The notes beneath the pieces were generated by a model. It did no database searches, had not been told where the DNA came from, and saw only the letters and a list, made by a program, of their open reading frames with translations. Both the position numbers and the translations under genes were made by a program. From Eudromia elegans (Eukaryota; Chordata; Aves; Tinamiformes; Tinamidae), in the NCBI GenBank assembly GCA_003342815.1, contig PTEX01000055.1:682001-746000 (forward strand): a DNA stretch of 64,000 nt, written 5' to 3'. Each line of letters opens with the position of its first letter. Positions within the stretch are counted from its first letter, which is position 1. Positions 1 through 10,000 of the stretch are shown one piece after another.

Positions 1-581
1 GCCCAGTGTAGTAGCTAAATGTGTTAAATGGAGTGCATCTGTAAATATTTTGTATCTAGAGCTTAGACACGATGTGATAGAAGATTTTCTTTTGTAGACT
101 TGTTCTGTGGATGCTTATAATAAGCAGGACCTGGGCTCTGTTGTTGTTGTTAGTTGGTTCTTGTAGATATTCTGCTTTGTTCTTTCTTTTATTTCAGTCA
201 CACCTATTTATTACTCTGTCCTCCAAAGCCCAGAGTTGCCCATTGTATTGATTTTAATGTGTTTTTTTGTTGGTTTTTTTTTGTTTTTAGAAATTAGAAT
301 AGATTTGTTGCTTAATATATTTGACTGAAAGAAACTAAGGTAGTGTGTAGGAGTTAGTTTTCAGGAAGTAAACTATTAGCTATTCAACTATTCAATGAAG
401 TGTTGCACTTTTTTTTTTTTTTTTTTTTTTTTTAGAATGCTACCAAGATTCCTTTTAAAAAGTTTTAAATAGCTTTTTCTAGAATCAAATCACCAGACAG
501 CAGGAAAAAATGGCACATAACTTGTCTTCTCTCTGACATGCTAAGAGAAGAGAGACATTTCACACTTTTGCTTATTTTCAG
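1..581. other. PNLDC1 intron, no exon recognised
   Basis: AT-rich intronic DNA containing a long T run at about 408-434. The acceptor-like tatttcag near 190-198 is followed by no sequence I can match to PNLDC1, so the previous exon is probably left of the window. Confidence 0.6.
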
Positions 582-649
582 CAGCGACCTAAATCCCACA
601 GATCCATTGTGCCCAGAGATTGTTCTTGCAAGTGGATGCTCAAGATATG
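582..649 (+). CDS. PNLDC1: PNLDC1 exon (DLNPTDP...GCSRY)
   Basis: Acceptor ttttcag before 582 (a second AG three bases on would start the exon at 585) and donor GTACGT at 650. Reads SDLNPTDPLCPEIVLASGCSRY and ends with one base of a split codon, which completes as Ala with the next exon. This is the end of the CAF1-type nuclease domain just before the HEAGYD motif. No convincing upstream exon was found in positions 1-581. Confidence 0.82.
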
Positions 650-3600
650 GTACGTTCCTGTGGGCACGTTTTCAAAGACAGATATTTAAAATGGTTTTAT
701 TTTACTCTGTGGATATCCACGTAAGCTTTGCATGTGGGTGCCGGGCTGGTGGTGAATTTGCAGAGAGTTTCTGACGTGCAGCTTTCCCAAATCCTGCACT
801 TCCCCTGGCAGCCAGCAAGCGTGCTGCAAAGCAGGATGCAGAGCTCTGCCTTGTGCTGCCGGCACAAATGACATTTGTGCACAGTTGGGCTGCATTTAGC
901 CTGACTTGGTGCTATCAACAGCCCTTGGAAGGGACAAAGCAAGGAAGTGGTGGTCCCAGAAGGGAAAATAATGGGAGCAAGTAGGAAAAATGTCCCAGAA
1001 AGTGTCAAGAGCGCTGTGGCTCCTGCCAAAAGTTCCTGGGCTTTGTGCTCAGTGCCCTTCATGGTACTTGCTGCCCGGACAGAGGTGCTCTTCTCTAGGC
1101 TGCTTCCTGGGTAGGCTTTGAAATGTTTCCCATCCATCAGTAGCGCTCTGTTCGAGATTTTCATAAAAGATAATTTTATTCTTTATTTGCATCTTAGTAA
1201 GCTTTCCCACCGTTGATGTAGCTGTTGCCTTTTTATTGATATCACTTTAAAATCTGAGCTGGAAGTGTAGGCCTCCCGCGAGGAATGAAAATTTAAAAGG
1301 GAGTGGGGGAGAAAAAGACACAACAAAACAGTAGGTCTTATGGCCGCAAGGGTTCTGTGACTGTGCGCAGGGTGTGAGAGGTGTTTCCCCCTTTTCATTT
1401 TGTCGGATCCTTACAGCTGAGAAGTCATCTCCTCATGAGGCAGGCTATGATGCGTTTCTCTGTGGCTCAGGTAAAATGCTTCTAAACACTTCTCAAATAC
1501 CTGTGTTGAAACACAGCCATTCCTTTCCTGCTCTGGAACTTTACTGATCTGATGGTAAGTGATATTTGTTTATATAGTCTGTTCTTAGCAACTTATCTGC
1601 ACTTCAGTGAGTTTTTCTATTTTTTTTTTTTTCAGTTTACTTCATTAGTTTTGTCTTTATGACTTTGTTCTGATGCCCCTTCGTTGTTCCTCCTTCTAGT
1701 TCTTCTGAAAGCAGCTCACTTGCTACTGTGCGGATCAACAGGGTGAGTGCTCTTTAAATGTTTGTTTCTCAAAAGACGTTACTTGGATGGATCTTATGAA
1801 AATCAGCTGTCAGTTTGCTTTGGATAACTTTGCATGTCGCCGTCTGACTTTGCTTGAGAATAGGAGAAAATGTTATTGAAAATGTCACAGTTCTAATTAG
1901 ATTGTGATTTTATAAATCTTAACGTAGCAGCTTTATGTCAAAGCTGACATTTTCAAAATGAAATCAAGGGCCATGAGATGACTTAGAGGTTGGGAAATGA
2001 CATTGTGAATCCTGTTTATCCTTGAACAAGCTCTCAGAAGTTCTGTTCCCTTGGATAAGGTTCAAATAATTTTCCATTCATTTCCATTTTGAGCTCTGTA
2101 TGATGCAGTGATTTCGGTAAAGTTCTAGCAGACAACTGTTCATATTCCTTTGCTTGTAACTTTATTTCTGCAGAGGGTACCAGGGCTTGAGATACCTCTC
2201 CTGTAACTAGGAGGGCTGCTGAAGTCGGGAGCTCTGTGATGGCACAGAGGTGGCGTGTGACGATGCAGCTCTGGAGGATCTAAACATCGCTCTGTTTTGC
2301 TTTCTTGCTCAGTGTCACAGCAGAGGCTGATCCTTCTTTCTCCCAGTACCTCGATGCGTTAGTCAAGTGCCTGAACCAGGTGCATTTCACCGGAGGTGGC
2401 GTTGCAAGCATCGTGCGTATAACTGCAGCTCCAAAGCAGCTTGTGGGGTGTGTGGTTTGCAGCCTAGATGATGGCTTTGCTAAGGGGGCACAAATCCAGT
2501 ACCTTGGCAGTTTTCTCCATACAAGTGGCACAAATGGCCTTTTGAAGTAGCAGATTAATTGATTTTTGCCTTGTGAACTATTTGGATATTGTCACACTGA
2601 AAGATGGCATCAGCCAATTAATGCTGCCCTAATTTTCTCTGCTCTGTAAAACAGCTTGATGTTGTTCCATTTTCTTTTGTGTATTTTTTGTTTGTTTGTT
2701 TTTCATTATGATAATCGTGACTGCTTTTGTGATCCATGCTTAGGAAAATTCTGAGACGAAAGAAAAATACCCTTGCACCCCAGCTATCCTTTACTGCCTG
2801 GCTGATGCATGCGTGCCACTTTTTGCATGTGTTCTGGTTATGTTAGCTGTGCTTCTATATTTCAGAACTCAGATATGTCTCAATGTTCTGCATTTTCCAG
2901 AACTTTTCTGGGGTCGATGTACCTTGCAGATGTCCCCCTCTCTTGGTTGTCCGCGTCCAAGGCTGGCGAGGCCTCAATGAAAGGCATATTTACCACGAGT
3001 TAAAATCTCTCTGTCACTTCCGTGTCAAACGGCTCTCAGAGGACCAGTTCATTTTGCAGTCCCATAAATTTAAGCAGTAAGTGACAGATCTTCACTGCCT
3101 CTCACCTTGTCTCTGCTCTGGCACCCCTTAGCCAAGAGCTTCCCCTCCGGAGCTGTGAGGGGCCGTGGGCAGCCGTCAAGTCGCGCTCACGACATCTGCT
3201 CGTGTTGCAGCACCAGGCTCGCTCTGCGCCACTACAAGGACCACCCTCACCTGCAGATTTCCCTCTATCGCCACTGGAGGCACTCGCCGCACGTCAGCTG
3301 CCTGCTGCAGTAGGTGACAGCGGGAGGGGAAGGGTGAGGGATGAGCAGTGAGTGCCAGGGCCCAGGCACAGGGCAGCCTCTGCTCCTCTGCGGAGTCCTC
3401 TGCACAGCCAGGGGCTGGGGAGCAGGTCCCCATGCTGCCCTAGTGTGGGAGCTCCCGAGTTTCCACTCTGGAAACGGAGCCGAGATCTTGGCTATGGGGG
3501 AGATGTTGCTTCACAGCTAGCATGAGGCGAGGTGCTATCACTGCAGACAGAAGGTTATCTCGGCGAGCTGCACTCCTAGCTCTGATAAGCCCGAGGAGAG

Positions 3601-3929
3601 GGAGGCAAGTCCCCCAGGGTGGGGCGCAGGAGGGTTTTTTTTTAAAAAAAAATAAAAACCACAAGCTTTCGACTTGGCGGGAGGAGAGAACTGCAGGTTC
3701 AAAGTGCACATTCAGAGTCTCCTGAGGCAGCAATGTTGGTGAAGGGTGAATTTCTCATATGACACAATTTGGAAAGGAATCCCAGTGCTTAATAAGTACA
3801 AAATGAATCCCTAAATTTAAAAAGCCTAACTGTATCTTATCGTTTTTACCCTTTAGAGTCTCCAGTATTGTGGCACTGTGGTCTCTCGTGGCCTTTATAC
3901 TTGGAGGAGCTCCTTGCCAGTCACTTTGA
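582..3929 (+). CDS. PNLDC1: PNLDC1, C-terminal part (seven last coding exons)
   Basis: PARN-like ribonuclease domain-containing protein 1, the 3'-to-5' exoribonuclease that trims pre-piRNA 3' ends at the outer mitochondrial membrane in germ cells. Seen here: exons at 582-649, 1417-1470, 1700-1742, 2313-2412, 2901-3076, 3211-3309 and 3857-3929. They join with continuous phase into about 204 codons ending in TGA at 3927. Landmarks in order are DLNPTDP, then PHEAGYDAFLCGS with the His/Asp of the DEDD-type exonuclease motif, then INFSGVDV, PPLLVVRV, KDHPHLQISLYRHWRHSP, and a hydrophobic tail (SSIVALWSLVAFILGG) fitting the C-terminal membrane anchor. The earlier exons lie left of the window. Position next to MAS1 and IGF2R matches the conserved locus order. 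Identification rests on remembered family similarity plus synteny; boundaries are by hand. Confidence 0.92.
1417..1470 (+). CDS. PNLDC1: PNLDC1 exon with HEAGYD exonuclease motif
   Basis: Acceptor ccttacag before 1417, donor GTAAAA at 1471. Reads EKSSPHEAGYDAFLCGS. The His...Asp pair of HEAGYD is the conserved late motif of the PARN branch of DEDD 3'-5' exonucleases. It appears intact, which argues for an active nuclease. Confidence 0.9.
1700..1742 (+). CDS. PNLDC1: PNLDC1 43-nt exon
   Basis: Acceptor ccttctag before 1700, donor GTGAGT at 1743. With the split Val codon it reads VLLKAAHLLLCGST, the helix that follows HEAGYDAFLCGS in the family. Only this frame keeps phase with both neighbouring exons. 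Confidence 0.85.
2313..2412 (+). CDS. PNLDC1: PNLDC1 exon (VTAEADPSFSQYLDALV...)
   Basis: Acceptor ttgctcag before 2313. The inferred donor is GTGCGT at 2413, chosen because it is in phase 0 and joins GGVASI directly to NFSGVDV of the next exon. The frame stays open past 2413 to about 2548, but that extension does not look like family sequence, so the exon end is an inference. Confidence 0.78.
2901..3076 (+). CDS. PNLDC1: PNLDC1 exon (RNA-binding-like C-terminal region)
   Basis: Acceptor cattttccag before 2901 and donor GTAAGT at 3077. Reads from NFSGVDVPCRCPPLLVV to QSHKFK and ends in a split His codon. The stretch from PPLLVVRVQGW through FRVKRLSEDQFIL has the beta-alpha-beta look of the C-terminal RRM-like fold. 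A second possible acceptor 35 bases upstream would break phase with the previous exon. Confidence 0.88.
3211..3309 (+). CDS. PNLDC1: PNLDC1 penultimate coding exon
   Basis: Acceptor cgtgttgcag before 3211, donor GTAGGT at 3310. Reads TRLALRHYKDHPHLQISLYR, then HWRHSPHVSCLLQ, ending in a split Gln codon completed by the last exon. The ISLYR and WRHSP strings are what I recognise from the family's C-terminus. Confidence 0.88.
3857..3929 (+). CDS. PNLDC1: PNLDC1 last coding exon: C-terminal membrane anchor and stop
   Basis: Acceptor tttaccctttag before 3857. Reads VSSIVALWSLVAFILGG, then APCQSL and TGA at 3927-3929. The hydrophobic run of about 17 residues right before the stop fits the tail anchor that places PNLDC1 on mitochondria. 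The preceding intron (3310-3856) contains a T9A9 palindrome at about 3635-3652. Confidence 0.87.
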
Positions 3930-4013
3930 AAGATTGTCTTATGGATGAGAACTGAGGAACACTGATCTTTCTCACTGTCTGTTTGTTTTGTTTGTCTTGC
4001 ACACTAAAGCGGT

Positions 4014-4019
4014 AATAAA
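4014..4019 (+). terminator. PNLDC1: Poly(A) signal of PNLDC1
   Basis: AATAAA 85 bases after the PNLDC1 stop codon, the first such hexamer downstream. It predicts a short 3' UTR with cleavage near 4030-4045. Confidence 0.7.
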
Positions 4020-7000
4020 GTACAAATAGTATTTGAATTGCCTTCTCACGAACCTGTTTTTAAAGAGGATGCTGTGGTTTCCAGTTAGTAATATTCTGTT
4101 AGTCTGTTAAAAGCATAATACCTCTAAAGAGGAGGAGACAGGATTTGGGATGACTCATCTCTTTTGGTCTTCTGTTGGGTCTTCACGGCAATTCTTAATG
4201 CCAGTTTGTTTCCATTGCTTGCGCTGCTTTGTAAAACACATTTTTGTTAAAGTTCTGGAAGTTACGAAATGAAAGAGGATATTTTTAGCTTCAGTTGTAA
4301 AGCGGGGAAATGTCACTGCTGCCCAAATTTAAAATGGGTAGAGTTCATTGAGGAAACCACTCCTGAAGCTCATGAAAGGTTCTGGGGAGTAGTAAATCCT
4401 TTGTGATGTTGTGAGTATTGCGCAATTCAGTGATGGTGGAGCTGGAGATAAGCGCGGATAAATGTCATTTATTTGCCTCCAATTTGTATAACACACAAGT
4501 CAGGTGGATTTGCACACACTGCACACTATTTGCCTCTAGTGCATAACATGTGAGCACTCTTCTATCCAAAACCAGCATGAGGTGTGCTTTGCTGCTCAGC
4601 TTCTCCGAGACAGGCAGAGTATTTATCAGGCCAGGGACTCCTCTCCTGAAATTTCTTCTATGAATTTGCTTATCTCAGATACATCTGCCTGTCTGTGGTT
4701 TCCAAATAGATTTCATCAGCCAGCACCTACGTGAGTGGGATCCGTAGCCATGTAAATCGTACCTGTAACTGACTCTAAGCGGGGAGCTGCTGCCCAAGCC
4801 CCGCACGCCGCAGCGTGTCTCCGTGCTGGGCTCTCGCGCTCTGACCGGCGGCTGCCTCGCCGCTCTGAGGGGAGCAGGGCGGCGTGCCTGCAGGAGCGGC
4901 GCTCACGCTCTGCACCCCTTGTGGTTTGCAGCTCTCGTTTCACAAGCTAGCTCTTAGCCAAAAAAGTAACCGACTCCTGGTGCCTGTTTTTGCACAGTGT
5001 AGTGAGCAGTGAGGGTCTCCCTGGCTGTGTTCCTTTACGTACCAGTGTGCAGGTGTCTCCCTGTTTGTTGCTCTGTTAGGTTATTCTGCCTTTTGGCACC
5101 ACTACGAATGGCCTTGTGTGACCACGCAGNCTCCGAGTGTGTCTGTGGCTTTGTGAAGAGCCTTTCCTGGCAGTTATGAGGAGCTGCCCTGATGATGCTC
5201 TTAGGCTTGGTAGCTGATCCCTAAATCCACTCCCTGTGGGATATATTCTGCCCAGCGTAACGTGTATGTAAAGCTGCGCGTCACCTGGTGCTTCCTGTTG
5301 AGCTTGGCACCACGCGTGTGGTGCCCCGCTGCAAGGAAGACCCCGTGGGCGCGAAGCACAAGCGAGAGGGGGGCCGTGGGCGCGGGGCCGTGCTCGGCTC
5401 CTCGGCCCTGCGGCTCCCCAGCGAGAGAAGCTGTCGGGAGCGGGGCGGAAACGGGGCGCGCCGGCCCCGGGCGCAAGCACTCGCTGTGAAGTGAGAGAAG
5501 GTGGGTGTGCGGCGCGGGAGGGGGCGAGAAAAGCGGCCGGAGGGGCCGCCGAGCGGGAGGGCAGGGGTGGAGAGCTGCCTTCGTGGGAGAGGATCAGATG
5601 ACTCGCATTAAGAAAGGTTAGCGTGGGAAGGGGTGTTCGCCTTCGTAGGATGTGTCCCGCTTCCGTAAAACAAAAATAAGTATTGCTGTCAAAGGCTGTT
5701 CCTGTAAATGGCAGAGCAAACCTTAATAAAATCATGGCAACATTATTGGGTTGGCCCTTGTAGACACCAGGGTTAGTGACAGGCAACTGTTTCATAACCT
5801 AGCACTCGGGTTAGAGGCCAATTGCTCTCAGAGTAGCAGGAGGTAAATACAGTTCTGCCTGCAGGAGGACTTCTCAGTCATTTTATTCCTGTCTTAAGGC
5901 TTTTGGTCATAAGTTTAATCAATCATTCAAATCAGCTGGCCTAGCTGCGTTATTCAGGCTAAAATACTGAAATGAAGCAGAGTTTGATTACACTGCAGCT
6001 TGAAGTTACTTGTTCAGAGGCGTTTGCTCCAGATCCGCTTACCTGTGAATTAGGCCTAGTTATTCTTTCTTCCTCTTCATGAAGTCCTACAATGAAAAAG
6101 ACAGTGTATGTGTCTATAGGAGAAAATCATTGCTTTTATCTGATGATTTTGCAATGCTAAAACGTTGTATTTGTTGCCACTTATATTCTACTGATGAAGC
6201 AAAACACTAAATGCATGTAAAGAGCGAAATTTGCACGTCAACAAATGAGGTTTGTGTGAGGTGACTGAGCAGGTTTAGGTTAGGTGTTGTTTTTCCCCCA
6301 AAGGAATTGAAACGAGGGAACACTTCAAAACCAGATTTCAAAATTACCTGTTCCCTACGCTCAGGATGAATAAAAACCTGAAATGTGAGTTACTGCTGGC
6401 ACGGAAGGCAGCTGAACCACGTGATACGCACAACCAGGGAAGTCTGAAGGGCCGCTGCTGATTGCAACGTTTGGAGCAGATTGTTGCTGCGTTTTAAGAA
6501 AGATTCTGCTCTGAGCCACAGTGACTGCTACATGTGCTCTAATGAGGAATTGCTGCTAAAATTTTCTTAAGAAAATATTTTTTTCTGGAGATAAGAATTG
6601 GGAAACATCATACCCTTGTTCTCTGGACCCCTAATTCAGTTAAGTACTTAAATGTGGGGAGAGGCGACCACACTTAAATCAAACTTGCAGGATCTAGGGA
6701 TCATAAAGATATAGATGCTGTGGCATTTGAGAAGCAGAGCAATTTTCAAGGGAGCTTGGCCTTGATTTAAGAGGAAAATTCTATATTCACCCCTTTTTGG
6801 GAAACACTCCGTGGGTCAGACTGTGCCTTCTCCCTTTAAAGGACAAACTCCATGCAGTGAAATAGTGTGGTCAGGCAGGAGATTTTAGCTTTCCATCCTT
6901 AGAGCTGAGAGAGTTCAGATTATAAATAAAAATAGCTTTTGATCTACTAGATATGCCTGCAACAAATCTTAAGTTTTACTTAACTGAATCCAGAATAAAT

Positions 7001-10000
7001 GCACAAAGAATAAGGGCAGGTTCAATAGATTGCGATCTCCCTCTTCGGGTATGATTTTTCAGGAAAAAGAAGTTGCCTGTTAATAATAATGATCTCGGGT
7101 CACCCAGAGCCTTTTAAAGACATGAGTTGGCTGAACTGCCAGTCAGTTCCCACGAAACCCGTCAGCTGGGGGCTGGTCTAGCAAATCGGAGCAAACTCTC
7201 GGCTGTGGGAACAGACTCGCAGGAGACGAGAAGTTTCTGAGGGCAGCTCCAGGTGAAGGCAGGATCTCCCCGCACGTGTGGCCGTACTGAGCTCAACTGC
7301 CCTTCTTGCTCAGGACTAGGGAATGGTTGTTAATTGAAGCTGGACGCAACCCAGGTGGCGAGTGTCGCGGTTGCTGCGTGGCTCTGAGGCCTGGCCCTGG
7401 AGTCAGGCCTGTCACCCGGACGTGGCAGTAAAGCTGCAAAGCTGCAGCAGAGCCTGCAGGAGCAGCTGCAGCACGTCTGGCTGGCAGGAAAGTTGCACTT
7501 TTAGCTTGCAAGCCTAGGAAGGGTAATTGCGACACTCACTGAAACGAAATGCTGCAATGTAAGTTGTGAAAGCCCTTTACGACCCCAAAAATGGAGTGTT
7601 AAAGATCAAAATATTCCTGTTTCCAAAGAACAATGTGGCTTGTAGCATTTATTTTTAACATGCTCAAATTCAAAATAAGTGGTGAGTTTTTCTTTTTTTT
7701 TTAAGATGGCATACCCTGCGTTCACGACCTGCGTTTTCCCAATGGTGTGAATTAACGTTGTTCTTTGTTTCTCATTTCCTCACAAAACAGCGTGGCTGAG
7801 AACCCTGATGCCGCCTACGAGGTGCTTACAGGTACCTTGCTGGAAGGGTGAGCTAAAACAGGAGCAGGCCAGGAGCGGGTTCAGCCCCCTGCGCGGTGGT
7901 GCCTCACCCCGTGAGCCCGGGTCGCTCTGCCTGTACACGGCCGCGTAGCTGAACCAGGCCCTGCATGTTAAGGACGTTTCCCTGTGGCTGGAGCCTGACA
8001 AGGGAGCTCTGCTCGGCACAGCCGCTCGGCTGGTCTGTTTCTGTGTTGTTCTCTGTGCCGGATCCCTGACTCGCGGCTTGTGGTTTTAGGTCCCTTTGTT
8101 TTCTGGGGCTCTTTCCAGCAGCTCCTCCTCACCGGCTGCTCTGGTCTCCACTGGAGATAACTGCCCCCAAGGGACTAATAGAGGGAGCAGCGTGTGGGGG
8201 GCTGTGGCCACGTTTCTTCCAGCAGACCTCCTGTTTCAGGAGAAGTCCTGTGCTGCTGGCCTGTGCCTGCAACAGGCCTTGCACACAGGGACCTGCAGCA
8301 GGGAAGAACCATGTCAGCCCCGTCCCGGGCGCTGAAGATGGAGGCAGGTGTTTTAGAGAGAACACAGGCCCTGGGGAGAGTACGAAGCTCTGTGTCTGTT
8401 GCCAAATGATTGCAATTTCTGAGCAATGTGAGAGCTGTGAGTTGGAACTGTGCTGTAGGCACAATGCAGCCGTGGTGGGAAGCGCTCCCAGCTGAAAGAG
8501 CTGGCTCCTCCATCCTCCTCCAGGACGTTCCCAAGCCTCCTAAGGGAGCCTGGGGCTGGGCTGGGCTGGGCTGTCCCCCCAGGACACAGGGATCTCCTCC
8601 AAAGCGCTCTGTGGCCGCTCAGCTGGAAGGCAGGCAGGGAGGCTGCCCCCTCAGACCCACGGAGCCGTGGGGCAGAAGATGCCTAGGGCAGGCGGGAAGA
8701 GGTCCTCAGGAAGGACAAAGACTGTGGAGAAGATGTGAAGGCAGGGGTGGGAGAGCAGATCTGGTCTTGTGTTTTTCCTAGCCCCTGAGGGACTGAGTTT
8801 GTTGCAAGCCAGGAGCCCATAAAAAGTGGAGGAGAAGCGTCATACTGTAAAGAGCAGGGGGAGGCGAGGGAGATTACACCGAATGTCTAACCCAGCTCAT
8901 CATTTCGTCTTGGTGCAGAGCTTCCCTCCCAGTTTATGCTTTAACAAAACCAGCACCTGTTTGGGCTCTTCTGTGACCCTCATCCTCTCCACGATGGCTT
9001 CGCATGCATCGTTCCCATCGACATCCCAACAAACGGGCGTTGTGGAGCCAGACTTTGTGCTCTGATTTCTTCCTGGCCGAATGAACGCTGAGGGATGGAC
9101 AAGATCGTGCTTTCCCAGTGGCTCCGTTCCAAAGCCGAGGTGGAGAAATCCCCTGTGCTCCCTCCTCCTCCTCCTCCTCGCTGCATGGGACAGGCAAGCG
9201 GCCGTGGGAGCGCCGGGCGGCAGGGGCAGCGCCGGGCACTGTCCTCCCTGTGTCCGGAGCACGTTTCCTACCCACAGACTCACTCAAGGCCACCCGTAGG
9301 CAGGTTTTAAAACCAAGCAGCAACAGCGACTCTGCTGGTAAAAAAGCCAGCCCCCGTGCCGCGAGCGAGGCTTGTTTTTGGCATGCCTGTGTGACGGACC
9401 TCTGCGAGATGTAGGGGTTGCTGCACAGGAGAGACGTTTGGTGTCCAGGGAGAAACACATCCAGGTTAAAAACAAAAGAGAAAAAAAAAAAAGCTATTTT
9501 AAAGATTGAGGAAGTTATTTAAAACTGCTCAGACTACGTTCATCCCACCCCCTGCCGCCCCTGGAAATGCAGCCTCAGCTCTCGCTGAGTGCAGGACACA
9601 GCCTCGCTGCAGCAGTTAAAGCCCCGGAGATGTTTCTTGAGCTTGTGTGGGACTGGGCACTACCTTCAAATATGACATGTATCTACAAGTAGAAACTCAA
9701 AACTCAGCATTAGAGAATTAAATGTTTTATAACTGCACTTTAGAACTTTAATTTACTTGAACTCAAAATAGTGAAAATGATGAAGGGAGATTCAGCAATC
9801 CTCATTTTGTGTTTTGGAGGAATAATAACTATTTCATTTGTTCCATAAATTGGGCACAAGTAATTAGGTGCAAACGTTGCACATTCCAAACTCGCTTGGA
9901 AAGATGCTGCTAGAAATTTCCACGCTGCCTCCAGCTTTTGGGCTCACAAAGGACGTGCTGGCTGCGATTTCTGACCGTAACAGGCTCCAGGAACACCCCC

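Noticed and set aside
190-250. Possible further upstream PNLDC1 exon after tatttcag
   Set aside because: No frame gives sequence resembling PNLDC1 and no matching donor or phase was found.
2413-2548. Open continuation of the PNLDC1 exon past 2412
   Set aside because: The frame stays open, but the sequence departs from the family and the donor at 2413 joins exactly to the next exon in phase. Readthrough here is more likely chance.
5076-5795. A 239-residue open frame on the minus strand
   Set aside because: It overlaps the CpG island, is rich in Pro/Ala/Arg/Ser, spans an N, and has no domain or splice context. It is a GC-composition artefact.
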